Shown: one piece after another, positions 24,765-32,920 of the stretch
Layout of the letters: the number at the start of each line of letters is the position of its first letter
How positions within the stretch are numbered: the stretch's first letter is position 1
Source of the DNA: Endoryza foliicola
GTDB taxonomy: Bacteria; Bacteroidota; Bacteroidia; Chitinophagales; Chitinophagaceae
Assembly (NCBI GenBank): GCA_965226965.1
Contig: OZ245715.1
Coordinates: 4,092,001-4,156,000 of the forward strand
DNA length: 64,000 nt
Direction: 5' to 3'
Position numbers and translations under genes: made by a program
Notes under the pieces: model-generated
Databases searched by the model: none
The model's input: only the letters and a program-made list of their open reading frames with translations
Told to the model about the DNA's origin: nothing

Positions 24765-24908
24765 GAATTAATAATTAAAAATGGAACAGCCTCGCAGGCG
24801 ATAGCCGTTGCGGGAAACGAAGAAATGCAGAGTAACTTCCAACGCTGCGTTACCGCTGCGAGCTTGTCCTGAGCGAACCGAAGGTTCAGTCGAAGGACGG
24901 TGCGGTGA
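24762..24908 (-). repeat. Dispersed repeat, reverse orientation, starting at a stop codon
   Basis: Reads TAATTAAGAATTAATAATT...ATGGAACAGCC, the reverse complement of the GGCTGTTCCAT/TTATTAATT element. After a gap at 24841-24908 follows the reverse of the GC-rich part (CTGCGAGCTTGTCCTGAGCG, GTTCAGTCGAAGGACGG). The first TAA is the stop codon of the upstream flavoprotein gene. Confidence 0.8.
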
Positions 24909-24975
24909 AAATAAAGAAAATCACTTTGCGACTCCTTTGCGGGCTTCGCGATCTTTGCGGTGAACACCCCAATTC

Positions 24976-25962
24976 TTAATTACCCCCTTCTTTCGCCATC
25001 AACCACCCATTCTTCAACAACTCATTTTTCCGAAAGGCTCTTTCTTGATCTTCCAACTGCTGAGCCTGTTCAATGGTAAGAGGAGTGTGTAATAAACCGT
25101 TTAAGTCGGGGCGACCGCCGTTCACCCAGGCAGTGAACCAAAAATCGGCGATTAAGTCGGCAGACTTTATCAATTGATCATTAATGGTAGTGCCCAAGCG
25201 CTGAGCATAGGCTTTTGCAAATTCAGAGGTATAGTATTTTACTTCTTTTCCATTTCTGATTTGAATGCGAAACTTTGTTTCCTCTGTGAATCCTTTTGTT
25301 GCCTCCAATTCCTGCTGGAATACATCGGTCAACAATACAAAGGCACTTCTGCAAGCCGTCCAAATTTCGCGCTCCGGATGTTTTAAATAACGTGCACTGT
25401 GTCGTGAACTTAAATTATAGTTCGCTAATTCAATTTCAGGCACCACAGTTTCCCACAAGGCATGCAAACCTTTTTGATTGGTGAGTTGTCCATCGTAATT
25501 GATAGATGTATGCAAAGGCACATGCGCATCACCAATATAATGCGCCAAGTCGGCGGCATAAAACAAGATGCTGTCTTTCATTTGCATGCGAAACGCATGG
25601 ATCAACTGACGATAGGTGTGCATCACTTGATATGGTACATATCCATATTTCAATAATGTATCCAATTGATATTGGCGAATTGCATCCGGCCAATGCATCG
25701 GCATTTTCCAAGCAGCGCTATCGCCATAGGCTTCAAAATCGATGAAATGCTTGGTTGCTTCCGTTGGATCATCGTTTCTACGTTGGTCGGGCCGTACCGA
25801 CTGCTTCACGATATAATCCATATTCTTAAAGAAGAAGGGCTGCATACGGTTGGGCAATTCATAAACTGCCAACTGATTTACGGTTCTGTGCACTAAAAAT
25901 CCCCAGGAGGAGAATCCGATCAAACAAGCAAGGGCCAAGGCTCTAAATAGATACGTGCGCAT
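24976..25962 (-). CDS. S1/P1 nuclease-like / zinc-dependent phospholipase C superfamily protein
   Basis: 328 residues with an N-terminal signal or anchor segment (LFRALALACLIGFSSWG). The fold's metal-binding residues are visible: Trp-Gly-x3-His just after the signal (WGFLVHRTVNQLA), the pair of His/Asp motifs in DLAHYIGDAHVPLH, and GLHALWE. These bind a tri-zinc centre in S1/P1 nucleases and related phospholipases C. Probably a periplasmic or secreted phosphodiesterase; nuclease versus lipase activity cannot be told. It ends EGGN-TAA, with the AAT-TAA lying in a short AATTAAGAATT copy of the AT-rich element. Confidence 0.83.
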   Translation of the reverse strand: MRTYLFRALALACLIGFSSWGFLVHRTVNQLAVYELPNRMQPFFFKNMDYIVKQSVRPDQRRNDDPTEATKHFIDFEAYGDSAAWKMPMHWPDAIRQYQLDTLLKYGYVPYQVMHTYRQLIHAFRMQMKDSILFYAADLAHYIGDAHVPLHTSINYDGQLTNQKGLHALWETVVPEIELANYNLSSRHSARYLKHPEREIWTACRSAFVLLTDVFQQELEATKGFTEETKFRIQIRNGKEVKYYTSEFAKAYAQRLGTTINDQLIKSADLIADFWFTAWVNGGRPDLNGLLHTPLTIEQAQQLEDQERAFRKNELLKNGWLMAKEGGN

Positions 25963-26203
25963 AGCAAAATATTGAAGTGCGAAAATGCAGATTTTTTACA
26001 GGCTTGCATAATTTATAACTGCCGTTCAACGAATTTATTACAGCTACTGTAACAATTTAGGCCGCTCGGCTACCAATATAGTGGCTTTATTAGTAATAAG
26101 TCCCTGCTTGCCTAGGCAGTTTCACGTACCTTAGGCTTAGAATCGGTTTATCCAACTTTATTCAACCTGTGTCGCTCCAAACGATGCACCAAAACCTGAA
26201 TTC

Positions 26204-27142
26204 ATGAACGTACTGGAAATCAAAAACCTGAAGAAGTACTATGCCAGTCAGAAAGCGGTAGACGATATCAGCTTTGAATTGGCGGAAGGAAGCATCTTCG
26301 GATTGCTGGGACCCAACGGTGCCGGTAAAACCACCTTGATCCGAATGATCACCGGAATTTTCTACCCCGATGAAGGACAAATTCTCTTCAACGGAAAAAA
26401 ATTTGACCCCCTTAATGATGTAGGACTCATTGGCTACATGCCCGAAGAAAGAGGTCTCTACAAAAAAATGAAAATTGGCGAACAAGCGGTTTACCTCGCA
26501 CAATTAAAAGGACTCACCTACAGTCAGGCAGTGGCTGGTGTAAAAGAATGGTTCATCAAATTCAACATGGAATCGTGGTGGAATAAGAAAATGGAAGACC
26601 TTTCTAAAGGGATGGGACAAAAGCTTCAATTCGTAACCACTGTATTACACAAACCAAAATTGATCATTCTCGATGAACCATTCAGCGGTCTAGATCCGGT
26701 GAACTCAAATCTCATCAAAGATGAAATTTATAATCTAGCAAAAGGCGGAGCAAGTATCATTTTTAGTACGCACCGTATGGAGCAGGTAGAAGAAATATGC
26801 GACCATATTGTTCTAGTGAACAAGGGTAAAAAAATTCTTGACGGAACTGTTTCAGGAGTGAAGCAACAATTCAAGGAGAATTTATTCAGCATCGGTTTCG
26901 AATCGGAATTGAACAACCTGCAAAAAGAGGCGTCCAGCTTTGTGAAAATTGCAGAAGAAAAACAGCGATTGATTTTAAAAGTAAATGAAGGTTTCAAAAC
27001 AAATGATGTTTTAAAGCACTTTATTAACCAAGATGCTCCTGTTAATCAATTTCAAGAGATCTTACCTAGTTTGAATGATATCTTCATCAAACTGGTACAC
27101 GGAACTCCGGTATCTCGTCAATTCGAAAAAACTAACGCTTAA
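26204..27142 (+). CDS. ABC transporter ATP-binding protein (NatA-like)
   Basis: 312 residues. Walker A GPNGAGKTT, a signature region reading LSKGMGQKLQ (SKGMGQ in place of LSGGQ, as is common in this exporter class), Walker B LIILDEPFSGLDP, and an H-loop STHRMEQ. A C-terminal extension of about 80 residues (DUF4162 type) follows. Pairs with the permease that starts 11 bp later; together they resemble NatAB-type exporters of sodium or organic compounds in the inner membrane. A 10-bp palindrome TGCCTAGGCA at 26109-26118 lies upstream and could be an operator. Confidence 0.93.
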   Translation: MNVLEIKNLKKYYASQKAVDDISFELAEGSIFGLLGPNGAGKTTLIRMITGIFYPDEGQILFNGKKFDPLNDVGLIGYMPEERGLYKKMKIGEQAVYLAQLKGLTYSQAVAGVKEWFIKFNMESWWNKKMEDLSKGMGQKLQFVTTVLHKPKLIILDEPFSGLDPVNSNLIKDEIYNLAKGGASIIFSTHRMEQVEEICDHIVLVNKGKKILDGTVSGVKQQFKENLFSIGFESELNNLQKEASSFVKIAEEKQRLILKVNEGFKTNDVLKHFINQDAPVNQFQEILPSLNDIFIKLVHGTPVSRQFEKTNA

Positions 27143-27153
27143 ACTTCTTCACT

Positions 27154-28464
27154 ATGAACAAAGTATGGCTCATCATAAAAAGAGAATACATCACACGTGT
27201 TCGCAATAAAACATTTCTATTGTCAACCTTCCTATTACCGGTGGTAATGGTGGTGTTCATTGCAGGCTCCGTTTATTTTACCGTTAAGGGACGTCAGGAA
27301 TTAAAACTGGCTGTGGTGAACGATCCCGGATTTTATCAACAAAATATCAAAACCGATAGCTCTAAATCTGTACGATTGAGTTTTGAAAAAGGGGTTGATA
27401 GTTTAAACTATGAGAAGAAAGGATTCGATGGAGTGCTTTATATTCCGGCTGATTCTTCAACAAACTTCATTGTACATTCCAAAAAACAACTTGGTTTAGA
27501 AGCCAATGGCTATTTGGAAAGAAAGCTCAACAAGGCTGTTGAAGCCCATCTACTATTGGAAAAAGGAATTCAGAAATCAGTTTTGGATTCCATCTCAAAA
27601 GTATCCGAAAAAGCAGTCAAACTCACCAATATTGTAAACGAAGAAAACGGCAAATCCAAAACAGCCAATGCAGGAAAAGCCTATGCTATTGGATTTGGAA
27701 GTGGTATCCTCATTTATATCACCATGTTCATTTTTGGTGCCATGGTAATGAGAGGAGTAATGGAAGAAAAAACCAACCGTATTGCTGAAGTGATTATCTC
27801 CAGTGTGAAACCATTTCAATTAATGATTGGTAAGATCATTGGTATAGCAGGCGTTGGACTTACACAATTCATTCTTTGGATTATCCTTATCATCGGTATT
27901 GGGCTAGCTGCTGCAAACTTCTTAACCCCCGATACGATGCAAGACGTACAAAACGTAAGTGCTCAAAATCCGGGAATGGCACAGAATGCAGCGCTGGCGC
28001 AACAGTCGGGTGCATTGGATGCTATTTTAGGAGATACGAACTGGCCATTGATCATCGGTTGTTTTCTGTTCTATTTCTTGGGTGGTTACTTGTTCTATTC
28101 AGCCCTGTTTGCTGCAGTAGGAAGTGTGATCAATGAAGATCCTCAAGAAGCGCAGAGCTTGATGTTGCCTATTACAATGCCGATCATCTTCTCATTCATT
28201 ATTTTAAGTTCAGGTCTGCAAGACACGAACAGTCCTATGATGTTCTGGGCAAGTATGATTCCATTCTCTTCCCCCATTATTATGATGGGACGACTTCCAT
28301 CAGGAGTGCCTTGGTATGAACTGGCGAGCTCCATGTTGTTGTTGGTGCTGGGTTTCATGTTCACTACCTGGTTAGCCGGAAAAATTTACCGTACCGGTAT
28401 CTTGATGTATGGAAAGAAAGCAAGTTGGAAAGAAATGTTGAAATGGGCTTTTAAGAAAGGATAA
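27154..28464 (+). CDS. ABC-2 type transporter permease (NatB-like)
   Basis: 436 residues. One N-terminal membrane segment (FLLSTFLLPVVMVVFIAGSV) is followed by a large extracytoplasmic domain of about 150 residues and five to six C-terminal membrane segments, the layout of ABC2_membrane_3/NatB permeases. The motif VMEEKTNRIAEVIISSVKP before the membrane part is typical. It is translated with the ATPase gene just upstream and ended by the hairpin at 28490-28529. Substrate unknown. Confidence 0.92.
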   Translation: MNKVWLIIKREYITRVRNKTFLLSTFLLPVVMVVFIAGSVYFTVKGRQELKLAVVNDPGFYQQNIKTDSSKSVRLSFEKGVDSLNYEKKGFDGVLYIPADSSTNFIVHSKKQLGLEANGYLERKLNKAVEAHLLLEKGIQKSVLDSISKVSEKAVKLTNIVNEENGKSKTANAGKAYAIGFGSGILIYITMFIFGAMVMRGVMEEKTNRIAEVIISSVKPFQLMIGKIIGIAGVGLTQFILWIILIIGIGLAAANFLTPDTMQDVQNVSAQNPGMAQNAALAQQSGALDAILGDTNWPLIIGCFLFYFLGGYLFYSALFAAVGSVINEDPQEAQSLMLPITMPIIFSFIILSSGLQDTNSPMMFWASMIPFSSPIIMMGRLPSGVPWYELASSMLLLVLGFMFTTWLAGKIYRTGILMYGKKASWKEMLKWAFKKG

Positions 28465-28489
28465 CTAGTATCAATTAAAGAAGAAACCT

Positions 28490-28529
28490 AAAGGGCGAAC
28501 CGGAGAAATCATTCGGTTCACCCTTTTTT
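28490..28529 (+). terminator. Terminator of the NatAB-like operon
   Basis: AAAGGGCGAACCG pairs with CGGTTCACCCTTT (one mismatch), loop 11 nt, then six T; 26 bp after the permease stop. Confidence 0.85.
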
Positions 28530-28554
28530 GTTTTCTGATTTTCAACTGTTCACC

Positions 28555-28735
28555 GCAAGAGACCGCGAAGAACGCCACGAATTCGCTAAGTGATTTTCTT
28601 TATTTTCACCGCTGCGGCGCAGCGATCGCAGCGTTTTCGCAGCGCTGGCTGTCACATTGTATTTCCTCGCTTCCTCGTCTCCTCTCATCCTCGTTCCTGT
28701 TCTCAGGCTGTTTCATTATTAATTATTAATTATCA
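28555..28735. repeat. Dispersed composite repeat
   Basis: GC-rich part at 28608-28650 (CACCGCTGCGGCGCAGCG, CGCAGCGTTTTCGCAGCGC), pyrimidine-rich part at 28668-28700 (CCTCGTCTCCTCTCATCCTC), then AGGCTGTTTCATTATTAATT and the TATTAATT tail to 28733. No gene is present in this 330-bp gap. The AT-rich end faces the 3' end of the minus-strand gene at 28797. Confidence 0.85.
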
Positions 28736-28750
28736 CCTATATTTCAAGCA

Positions 28751-28785
28751 ATAAAAAAGGAGCATTACCGCTCCTTTTTTATTGT
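28751..28785 (-). terminator. Terminator hairpin next to the 28797 gene
   Basis: AATAAAAAAGGAGC / GCTCCTTTTTTATT perfect stem, 6-nt loop, with T runs on both strands; 12 bp past the minus-strand stop. Confidence 0.8.
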
Positions 28786-28796
28786 TTCATTCTATT

Positions 28797-29207
28797 TTAG
28801 AAATCAAGCATTCTTAACAATGGATGAAAAAATCCATCGTCTTCATACTCGTCTATTTCTAGGGTGATTTTTAGTGTAGCGCCTTCTTTCACGGCTACAT
28901 TTTCCTTTTTATAGGTACGGTATCCTTTTTTCTCCAAAACAATGGTTACTTCTCCTGAAGCCAGTTGATAGGCTTTGAAGTTTCCGGTTGCATCGGTAAC
29001 GAGTTCCTTCTTATCTAGACCTTTGCCTGTGATGGAAACGGTTACACCTGATATAGGTTTCTTCGATTCAGAATCATTGACAACGCCTGCGATAGTAGGT
29101 TCTCCTTTCTTGTCGTCACCGCCAGTGCCATTACCCCCGGTTGCATGTGCAGCCGAGAACGCTCCAGCGAAGAAAACGAAGAGCAGCATTTTTTTTGGCA
29201 ATCTCAT
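28797..29207 (-). CDS. Secreted protein with carboxypeptidase-regulatory-like domain
   Basis: 136 residues. Signal peptide (MRLPKKMLLFVFFAGAFSAAHA), a short Gly-rich linker, then one Ig-like CarboxypepD_reg domain (IAGVVNDSESKKPISGVTVS ... TDATGNFKAYQLASGEVTI ... GYRTYKKENVAV) and an acidic, aromatic tail. This is the same domain that begins SusC proteins, here on its own. Probably a periplasmic or outer-membrane-associated binding or scaffold protein; the function is unknown. Single gene with its own terminator. Confidence 0.82.
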   Translation of the reverse strand: MRLPKKMLLFVFFAGAFSAAHATGGNGTGGDDKKGEPTIAGVVNDSESKKPISGVTVSITGKGLDKKELVTDATGNFKAYQLASGEVTIVLEKKGYRTYKKENVAVKEGATLKITLEIDEYEDDGFFHPLLRMLDF

Positions 29208-29350
29208 AATAATAAGTTTTTTAAGATCACTGAAAAGCTACGGTTGGTTGGAACCATTTAATGACAACTAAGTATAACAAAATGTTGCATTAAGTATGGA
29301 AAGGTACAACACAAAATTCTCTGCTCATCAATTTTAACATATATAATTTT

Positions 29351-30349
29351 TTACGATTCACCGAGGTCGATCTCAGTATTATCGCCAATGTTTAAACTGC
29401 GAGTTTCACCCTTCACTTCTGTATCACTACCAATCAAAGAGTGGGTTAGTACAATGTCGTGCAAATCGGCATAAGAGCCTATAATTGAATCTTTTACAAT
29501 TGAATAGCTAATAGAAGTTTGTTCACCAACTGTTACATTCGGACCAATGATCGAATTCTTGATTTCACAGCCCGGCGCAATGCTCACGGGTTGAACAATA
29601 ATGGTGTTCTCAAAATGGTGATCGATGGCCATGGTACCGCCAAACTTTTTTAACAAAGTGGCATTGGATTCCAATAAAGTGTCCTTTTTACCGCAATCGA
29701 ACCAGTTTTGAACTTTAAAGCTCTGGAATCGAACCCCTTTTTCAATCATGCACTCCAAGGCATCGGTAATGCTGAATTCTCCGAGGGTCTTCACCTGATT
29801 CTTAATATTCGCTTCAATACACTGAAACAGCGTTTCTGCTTCACGTACTTTGTAAATGCCTACCAAAGCCATATTGCTCTTCGGAATCTGAGGTTTTTCC
29901 ACTACTCGGGTTATTAAACCATCGTCGGCTATTTCGGCGACCCCAAAACTACGAGGATCGTCTACTTTTTTAACTGCCAATGCCGATTGAGGCACAGCCA
30001 ACATAGCTTTTACATCATACTCACAAATGGTGTCACCCAAAACAATGAAGATTTCGTCGTTGTTTACAATTTCACGGGTGAGCTGAATGGCGTGTCCAAT
30101 GCCATGACGTTCAGTCTGTTGTACAAAATGAGAGGTTAAATGCGGGTATTTTTGACGCACATAATCTTGGATTTTTTCTCCTAGATACCCGATGATGAAA
30201 ATGTATTCGGTAATGCCGGCTTCTTCCAATTGGTCGATTATGATGCTCAAAACCGTTTTTCCTGCCAAAGGAATCAAAGCCTTAGGTTGTGTATAAGTGT
30301 GGGGGCGTAATTTCGTACCTGCGCCTGCTACGGGAATGATAGCCTTCAT
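29351..30349 (-). CDS. Sugar nucleotidyltransferase (glucose-1-phosphate thymidylyltransferase-like)
   Basis: 332 residues from the Met at 30349. An upstream in-frame Met at 30376 would add nine residues before the conserved MKAIIPVAGAGTKLRPHTYT start. Nucleotide-binding GAGTKLRP, the sugar-nucleotide PKALIPLAGK motif and the metal-binding LGDT are visible in the N-terminal 230 residues. The C-terminal 100 residues look like a left-handed beta-helix (repeated I-G-P-N-V-x-V pattern: IIGPNVTVG, IIGSYADL). It activates a sugar-1-phosphate to NDP-sugar for glycan or cell-envelope synthesis; base and sugar specificity are not clear. Confidence 0.88.
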   Translation of the reverse strand: MKAIIPVAGAGTKLRPHTYTQPKALIPLAGKTVLSIIIDQLEEAGITEYIFIIGYLGEKIQDYVRQKYPHLTSHFVQQTERHGIGHAIQLTREIVNNDEIFIVLGDTICEYDVKAMLAVPQSALAVKKVDDPRSFGVAEIADDGLITRVVEKPQIPKSNMALVGIYKVREAETLFQCIEANIKNQVKTLGEFSITDALECMIEKGVRFQSFKVQNWFDCGKKDTLLESNATLLKKFGGTMAIDHHFENTIIVQPVSIAPGCEIKNSIIGPNVTVGEQTSISYSIVKDSIIGSYADLHDIVLTHSLIGSDTEVKGETRSLNIGDNTEIDLGES

Positions 30350-30486
30350 GAATGCTGTTTTTACCTTAAATCTCAAATCTCACCGGAGTTAATCACTCCG
30401 TGCTGCATCAAAAACGCGAGTGAAAATAGTGAATTTATGGTTACTAAATACCTGCTTCAAAAAAAGGTGTTTTCATGAATGGACTT

Positions 30487-30494
30487 TAATTTTG
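30487..30494 (+). promoter_or_regulatory. Candidate -7 element of glyA (TAATTTTG)
   Basis: TAATTTTG fits TAnnTTTG, 36 bp before the glyA ATG at 30531. It lies downstream of the false longer start at 30420 and so supports the shorter start. Confidence 0.45.
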
Positions 30495-30530
30495 CGCCCG
30501 AATGGCCTTTGTGGCAAAAAACTCAATCAA

Positions 30531-31811
30531 ATGCAAAAAGACAGTCAGATTTTCGATCTCATTGAACAAGAATTAACCCGTCAACGCAATGGTATTGAAC
30601 TCATTGCTTCTGAAAACTTTACTTCCTATCAAGTGATGCAAGCTATGGGAACCGTTGCAACCAATAAATATGCAGAAGGATATCCCGGTAAACGCTATTA
30701 TGGTGGATGTGAAATTGTGGATCAAATTGAAACCCTGGCCATCGAACGTTTGAAAAAAGTTTTCAATGCTACTTGGGCTAATGTGCAACCCCACAGTGGA
30801 GCGCAAGCCAATACAGCTGTATTTCTCGCTTGTTTGAAACCCGGCGATGCCATCTTAGGATTGGATCTTAGCATGGGCGGTCACTTAACACACGGTAGCC
30901 CTGCCAACTTCAGTGGTAAAACGTATCGCGCTCTTTTCTATGGTGTTCACCAAGATACCGGATTGGTTAACTACGAGCAACTCGAGGAAGTAGCTAGAAA
31001 AGAAAAACCAAAAATGATCATCTGCGGAGCTTCTGCTTATAGCCGCGATTGGGATTACAAACGCATCCGTGCCGTTGCCGATGAAATTGGCGCCTTGGTA
31101 TTGGCTGATATCGCACACCCGGCCGGTTTAATTGCCGCTGGTTTGTTAAGCGATCCGTTCGATCATTGCCACATCGTAACTTCTACTACCCATAAAACAT
31201 TACGCGGTCCTCGTGGTGGTGTGATCATGTTGCGCCACGATTTCGAAAATCCTTGGGGATTGAAAGACCCTAAAGGAAACATTCGTACCATGAGTCAATT
31301 GCTCGACTTAGCGGTATTCCCCGGTATGCAAGGTGGGCCATTGGAGCATGTGATTGCTGCAAAAGCAGTGGCTTTCGGAGAGATCTTATCCGACGACTTC
31401 AAAGCCTACGGAAAGCAAATCATTGCCAATGCGCAAGCCATGGCAGCCGCCTTCGTAAAACGTGGTTACAATTTGATTAGTGGAGGTACCGACAACCATT
31501 TGATGTTGATCGATCTTCGCAATAAAAATATTACCGGTAAAAAAGCACAGGAAACACTCGACAAAGCGCACATCACCTTGAATAAAAATGCGGTGCCTTT
31601 CGATGATAAATCGCCATTCGTTACTTCAGGTATTCGTGTGGGAGTTCCTGCCATCACTACTCGTGGCATGAAAGAAGCGCACATGGAAACTGTTGTTGAG
31701 TTCATTGATACGGTATTGATGAATATCGACGATGAAGCCAAAGTAGCTGCTGTAAAAGAGCAGGTTCACAGCTTTATGCAACAGTTCCCACTTTATCCAG
31801 AATTAGGTTAA
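30531..31811 (+). CDS. glyA: Serine hydroxymethyltransferase
   Basis: 426 residues starting MQKDSQIFDLIEQEL. The longer frame from 30420 adds residues not found in the family and begins before the promoter element. PLP-dependent enzyme converting serine and tetrahydrofolate to glycine and methylene-THF. Visible: ELIASENFTS, YPGKRYYGGCE, the PLP-lysine motif TSTTHKTLRGPRGG, and FPGMQGGP. Cytosolic homodimer or tetramer. Followed 9 bp later by a DUF4293 gene; the pair ends at the hairpin at 32275-32305. Confidence 0.98.
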   Translation: MQKDSQIFDLIEQELTRQRNGIELIASENFTSYQVMQAMGTVATNKYAEGYPGKRYYGGCEIVDQIETLAIERLKKVFNATWANVQPHSGAQANTAVFLACLKPGDAILGLDLSMGGHLTHGSPANFSGKTYRALFYGVHQDTGLVNYEQLEEVARKEKPKMIICGASAYSRDWDYKRIRAVADEIGALVLADIAHPAGLIAAGLLSDPFDHCHIVTSTTHKTLRGPRGGVIMLRHDFENPWGLKDPKGNIRTMSQLLDLAVFPGMQGGPLEHVIAAKAVAFGEILSDDFKAYGKQIIANAQAMAAAFVKRGYNLISGGTDNHLMLIDLRNKNITGKKAQETLDKAHITLNKNAVPFDDKSPFVTSGIRVGVPAITTRGMKEAHMETVVEFIDTVLMNIDDEAKVAAVKEQVHSFMQQFPLYPELG

Positions 31812-31820
31812 TTTCACAAT

Positions 31821-32240
31821 ATGATTCAACGCATTCAAACCATTTGGTTACTAATAGCAGGCGTACTGTCGGTTGTTACTTTAAAACTGGCTTTCTTTGG
31901 TGGCAACATCACTGATGCTACTGGAGTTAAAGTTTGGTCAGAATTGAACGGTACCAGCAATTTTTTGATGTTACTGCTTACAGTAGGTGTAACGGTACTT
32001 TCGGCCATTACTCTTTTTCTATTTAAGAATAGGAAACTGCAGTTAAGACTTACGGCAGCCGCCATCATTGTTTCACTTTTGTTGATCACTCTTTATTTCG
32101 TTGAATCTCAGAAATATACCGAAGGGAAATACGCCCTAACTTCGATCTTTACTTTTGCCATGCCGGTATTTCTGGTGCTGGCGGCAAGAGCCATCTATAA
32201 AGACGAACAACTCGTGAAAAGTGCCGATCGCTTTCGTTAG
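31821..32240 (+). CDS. DUF4293 family membrane protein
   Basis: 139 residues starting MIQRIQTIWLLIAGVLSVV, the typical opening of DUF4293 proteins, which are confined to Bacteroidota. Four hydrophobic segments (about 7-27, 48-66, 77-94 and 106-123) predict a small inner-membrane protein. Function unknown. It lies 9 bp downstream of glyA, so expression is probably coupled to glyA by position only. Confidence 0.85.
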   Translation: MIQRIQTIWLLIAGVLSVVTLKLAFFGGNITDATGVKVWSELNGTSNFLMLLLTVGVTVLSAITLFLFKNRKLQLRLTAAAIIVSLLLITLYFVESQKYTEGKYALTSIFTFAMPVFLVLAARAIYKDEQLVKSADRFR

Positions 32241-32268
32241 TTTAAGTTTTCTTTTAGTTTACATCAAC

Positions 32269-32276
32269 TATGTTTG
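32269..32276 (+). promoter_or_regulatory. Candidate -7 element (TATGTTTG) overlapping a terminator
   Basis: TATGTTTG matches TAnnTTTG. Its last bases are the first bases of the hairpin that ends the glyA operon. If active, transcription would begin inside the hairpin, near the start codons of the next gene. Confidence 0.35.
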
Positions 32277-32305
32277 CGCCATGAAATTCATGGCGCATTT
32301 TTTTT
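32275..32305 (+). terminator. Terminator of the glyA operon, overlapping the next gene's start
   Basis: Perfect inverted repeat TGCGCCATGAA / TTCATGGCGCA with a single central base, followed by eight T. It lies 34 bp after the DUF4293 stop. Both candidate ATG codons of the downstream gene (32281 and 32290) are inside the stem. Confidence 0.85.
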
Positions 32306-32832
32306 ACAGAAATCTTCAAACCATTTCAAAAAAGCAGGCCTTTGTTGGAGGGGTATTTATTTTGGTGCTTTTACTGAATGGAATTAGTACAAGTGCACAA
32401 TCGCTAAGCGCCGATAACTTCTTTGGTACTCGAACCAAAAACAGCGCTTTAATAGATACCCTGATGAAAAAATCAGGATTTACGTTGTTGCAAAAAGAAA
32501 TGGATACCGCAGCTTCATCCGTTTCGAAGTATTATACCAGTGTTGAAAAAATAGAAGATGATAAAACATGGGTTCGTTCCTTTTCTTATACAGAAATAAA
32601 AACAGAACACATAGATTCGAGACTCACAATTTATCGAACCTACAATAAAGAAGAATACCAGAAATTCTTAGTCTGGCTTTTCGAACACCAATTCACCACT
32701 GTTAAAAACGAAGACATCAAAGGAGGCAAGTATACTGTGTACAAGAACAGCGATTTCGAAGTCCGCGTATCAGCATACAATAAGAAAACGGATGGAGGAA
32801 GACTTGTGAAGATGTATGAGTTTGAATTCTAG
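32281..32832 (+). CDS. Hypothetical exported protein
   Basis: 183 residues from ATG 32281 (or 180 from ATG 32290). A GTG at 32221 overlaps the previous gene and is less likely. A signal-like segment (KKQAFVGGVFILVLLLNGIS, ending TSAQ) sits unusually far, 17 residues, from the start. The mature part of about 145 residues is mixed alpha/beta with many charged residues and ends KMYEFEF; no known domain is recognised. Both ATGs lie inside the glyA-operon terminator stem. The true start may be a non-ATG codon nearer the signal peptide. Confidence 0.7.
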   Translation: MKFMAHFFYRNLQTISKKQAFVGGVFILVLLLNGISTSAQSLSADNFFGTRTKNSALIDTLMKKSGFTLLQKEMDTAASSVSKYYTSVEKIEDDKTWVRSFSYTEIKTEHIDSRLTIYRTYNKEEYQKFLVWLFEHQFTTVKNEDIKGGKYTVYKNSDFEVRVSAYNKKTDGGRLVKMYEFEF

Positions 32833-32850
32833 AGCGTTTTGAGTTCAAAG

Positions 32851-32920
32851 TTATAAGTTTTGAGTTTTAAGATGGTATTGAAAAAACCTACTACTTAAAA
32901 CTCAAAACTGAATACTTATA
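32851..32920. repeat. Inverted repeat between convergent genes
   Basis: Perfect 16-bp arms AGTTTTGAGTTTTAAG (32856-32871) and CTTAAAACTCAAAACT (32894-32909). An outer TTATAAGT / ACTTATAA pair extends it with an offset. It lies between the stops of the 32281 gene and uvrA and could end transcription from both sides, although no clean T run follows. The right arm system reaches into the uvrA stop region. Confidence 0.6.

Noticed and set aside
30420..30530. N-terminal extension of GlyA
   Set aside because: Lies upstream of the promoter element and does not match the conserved GlyA start.
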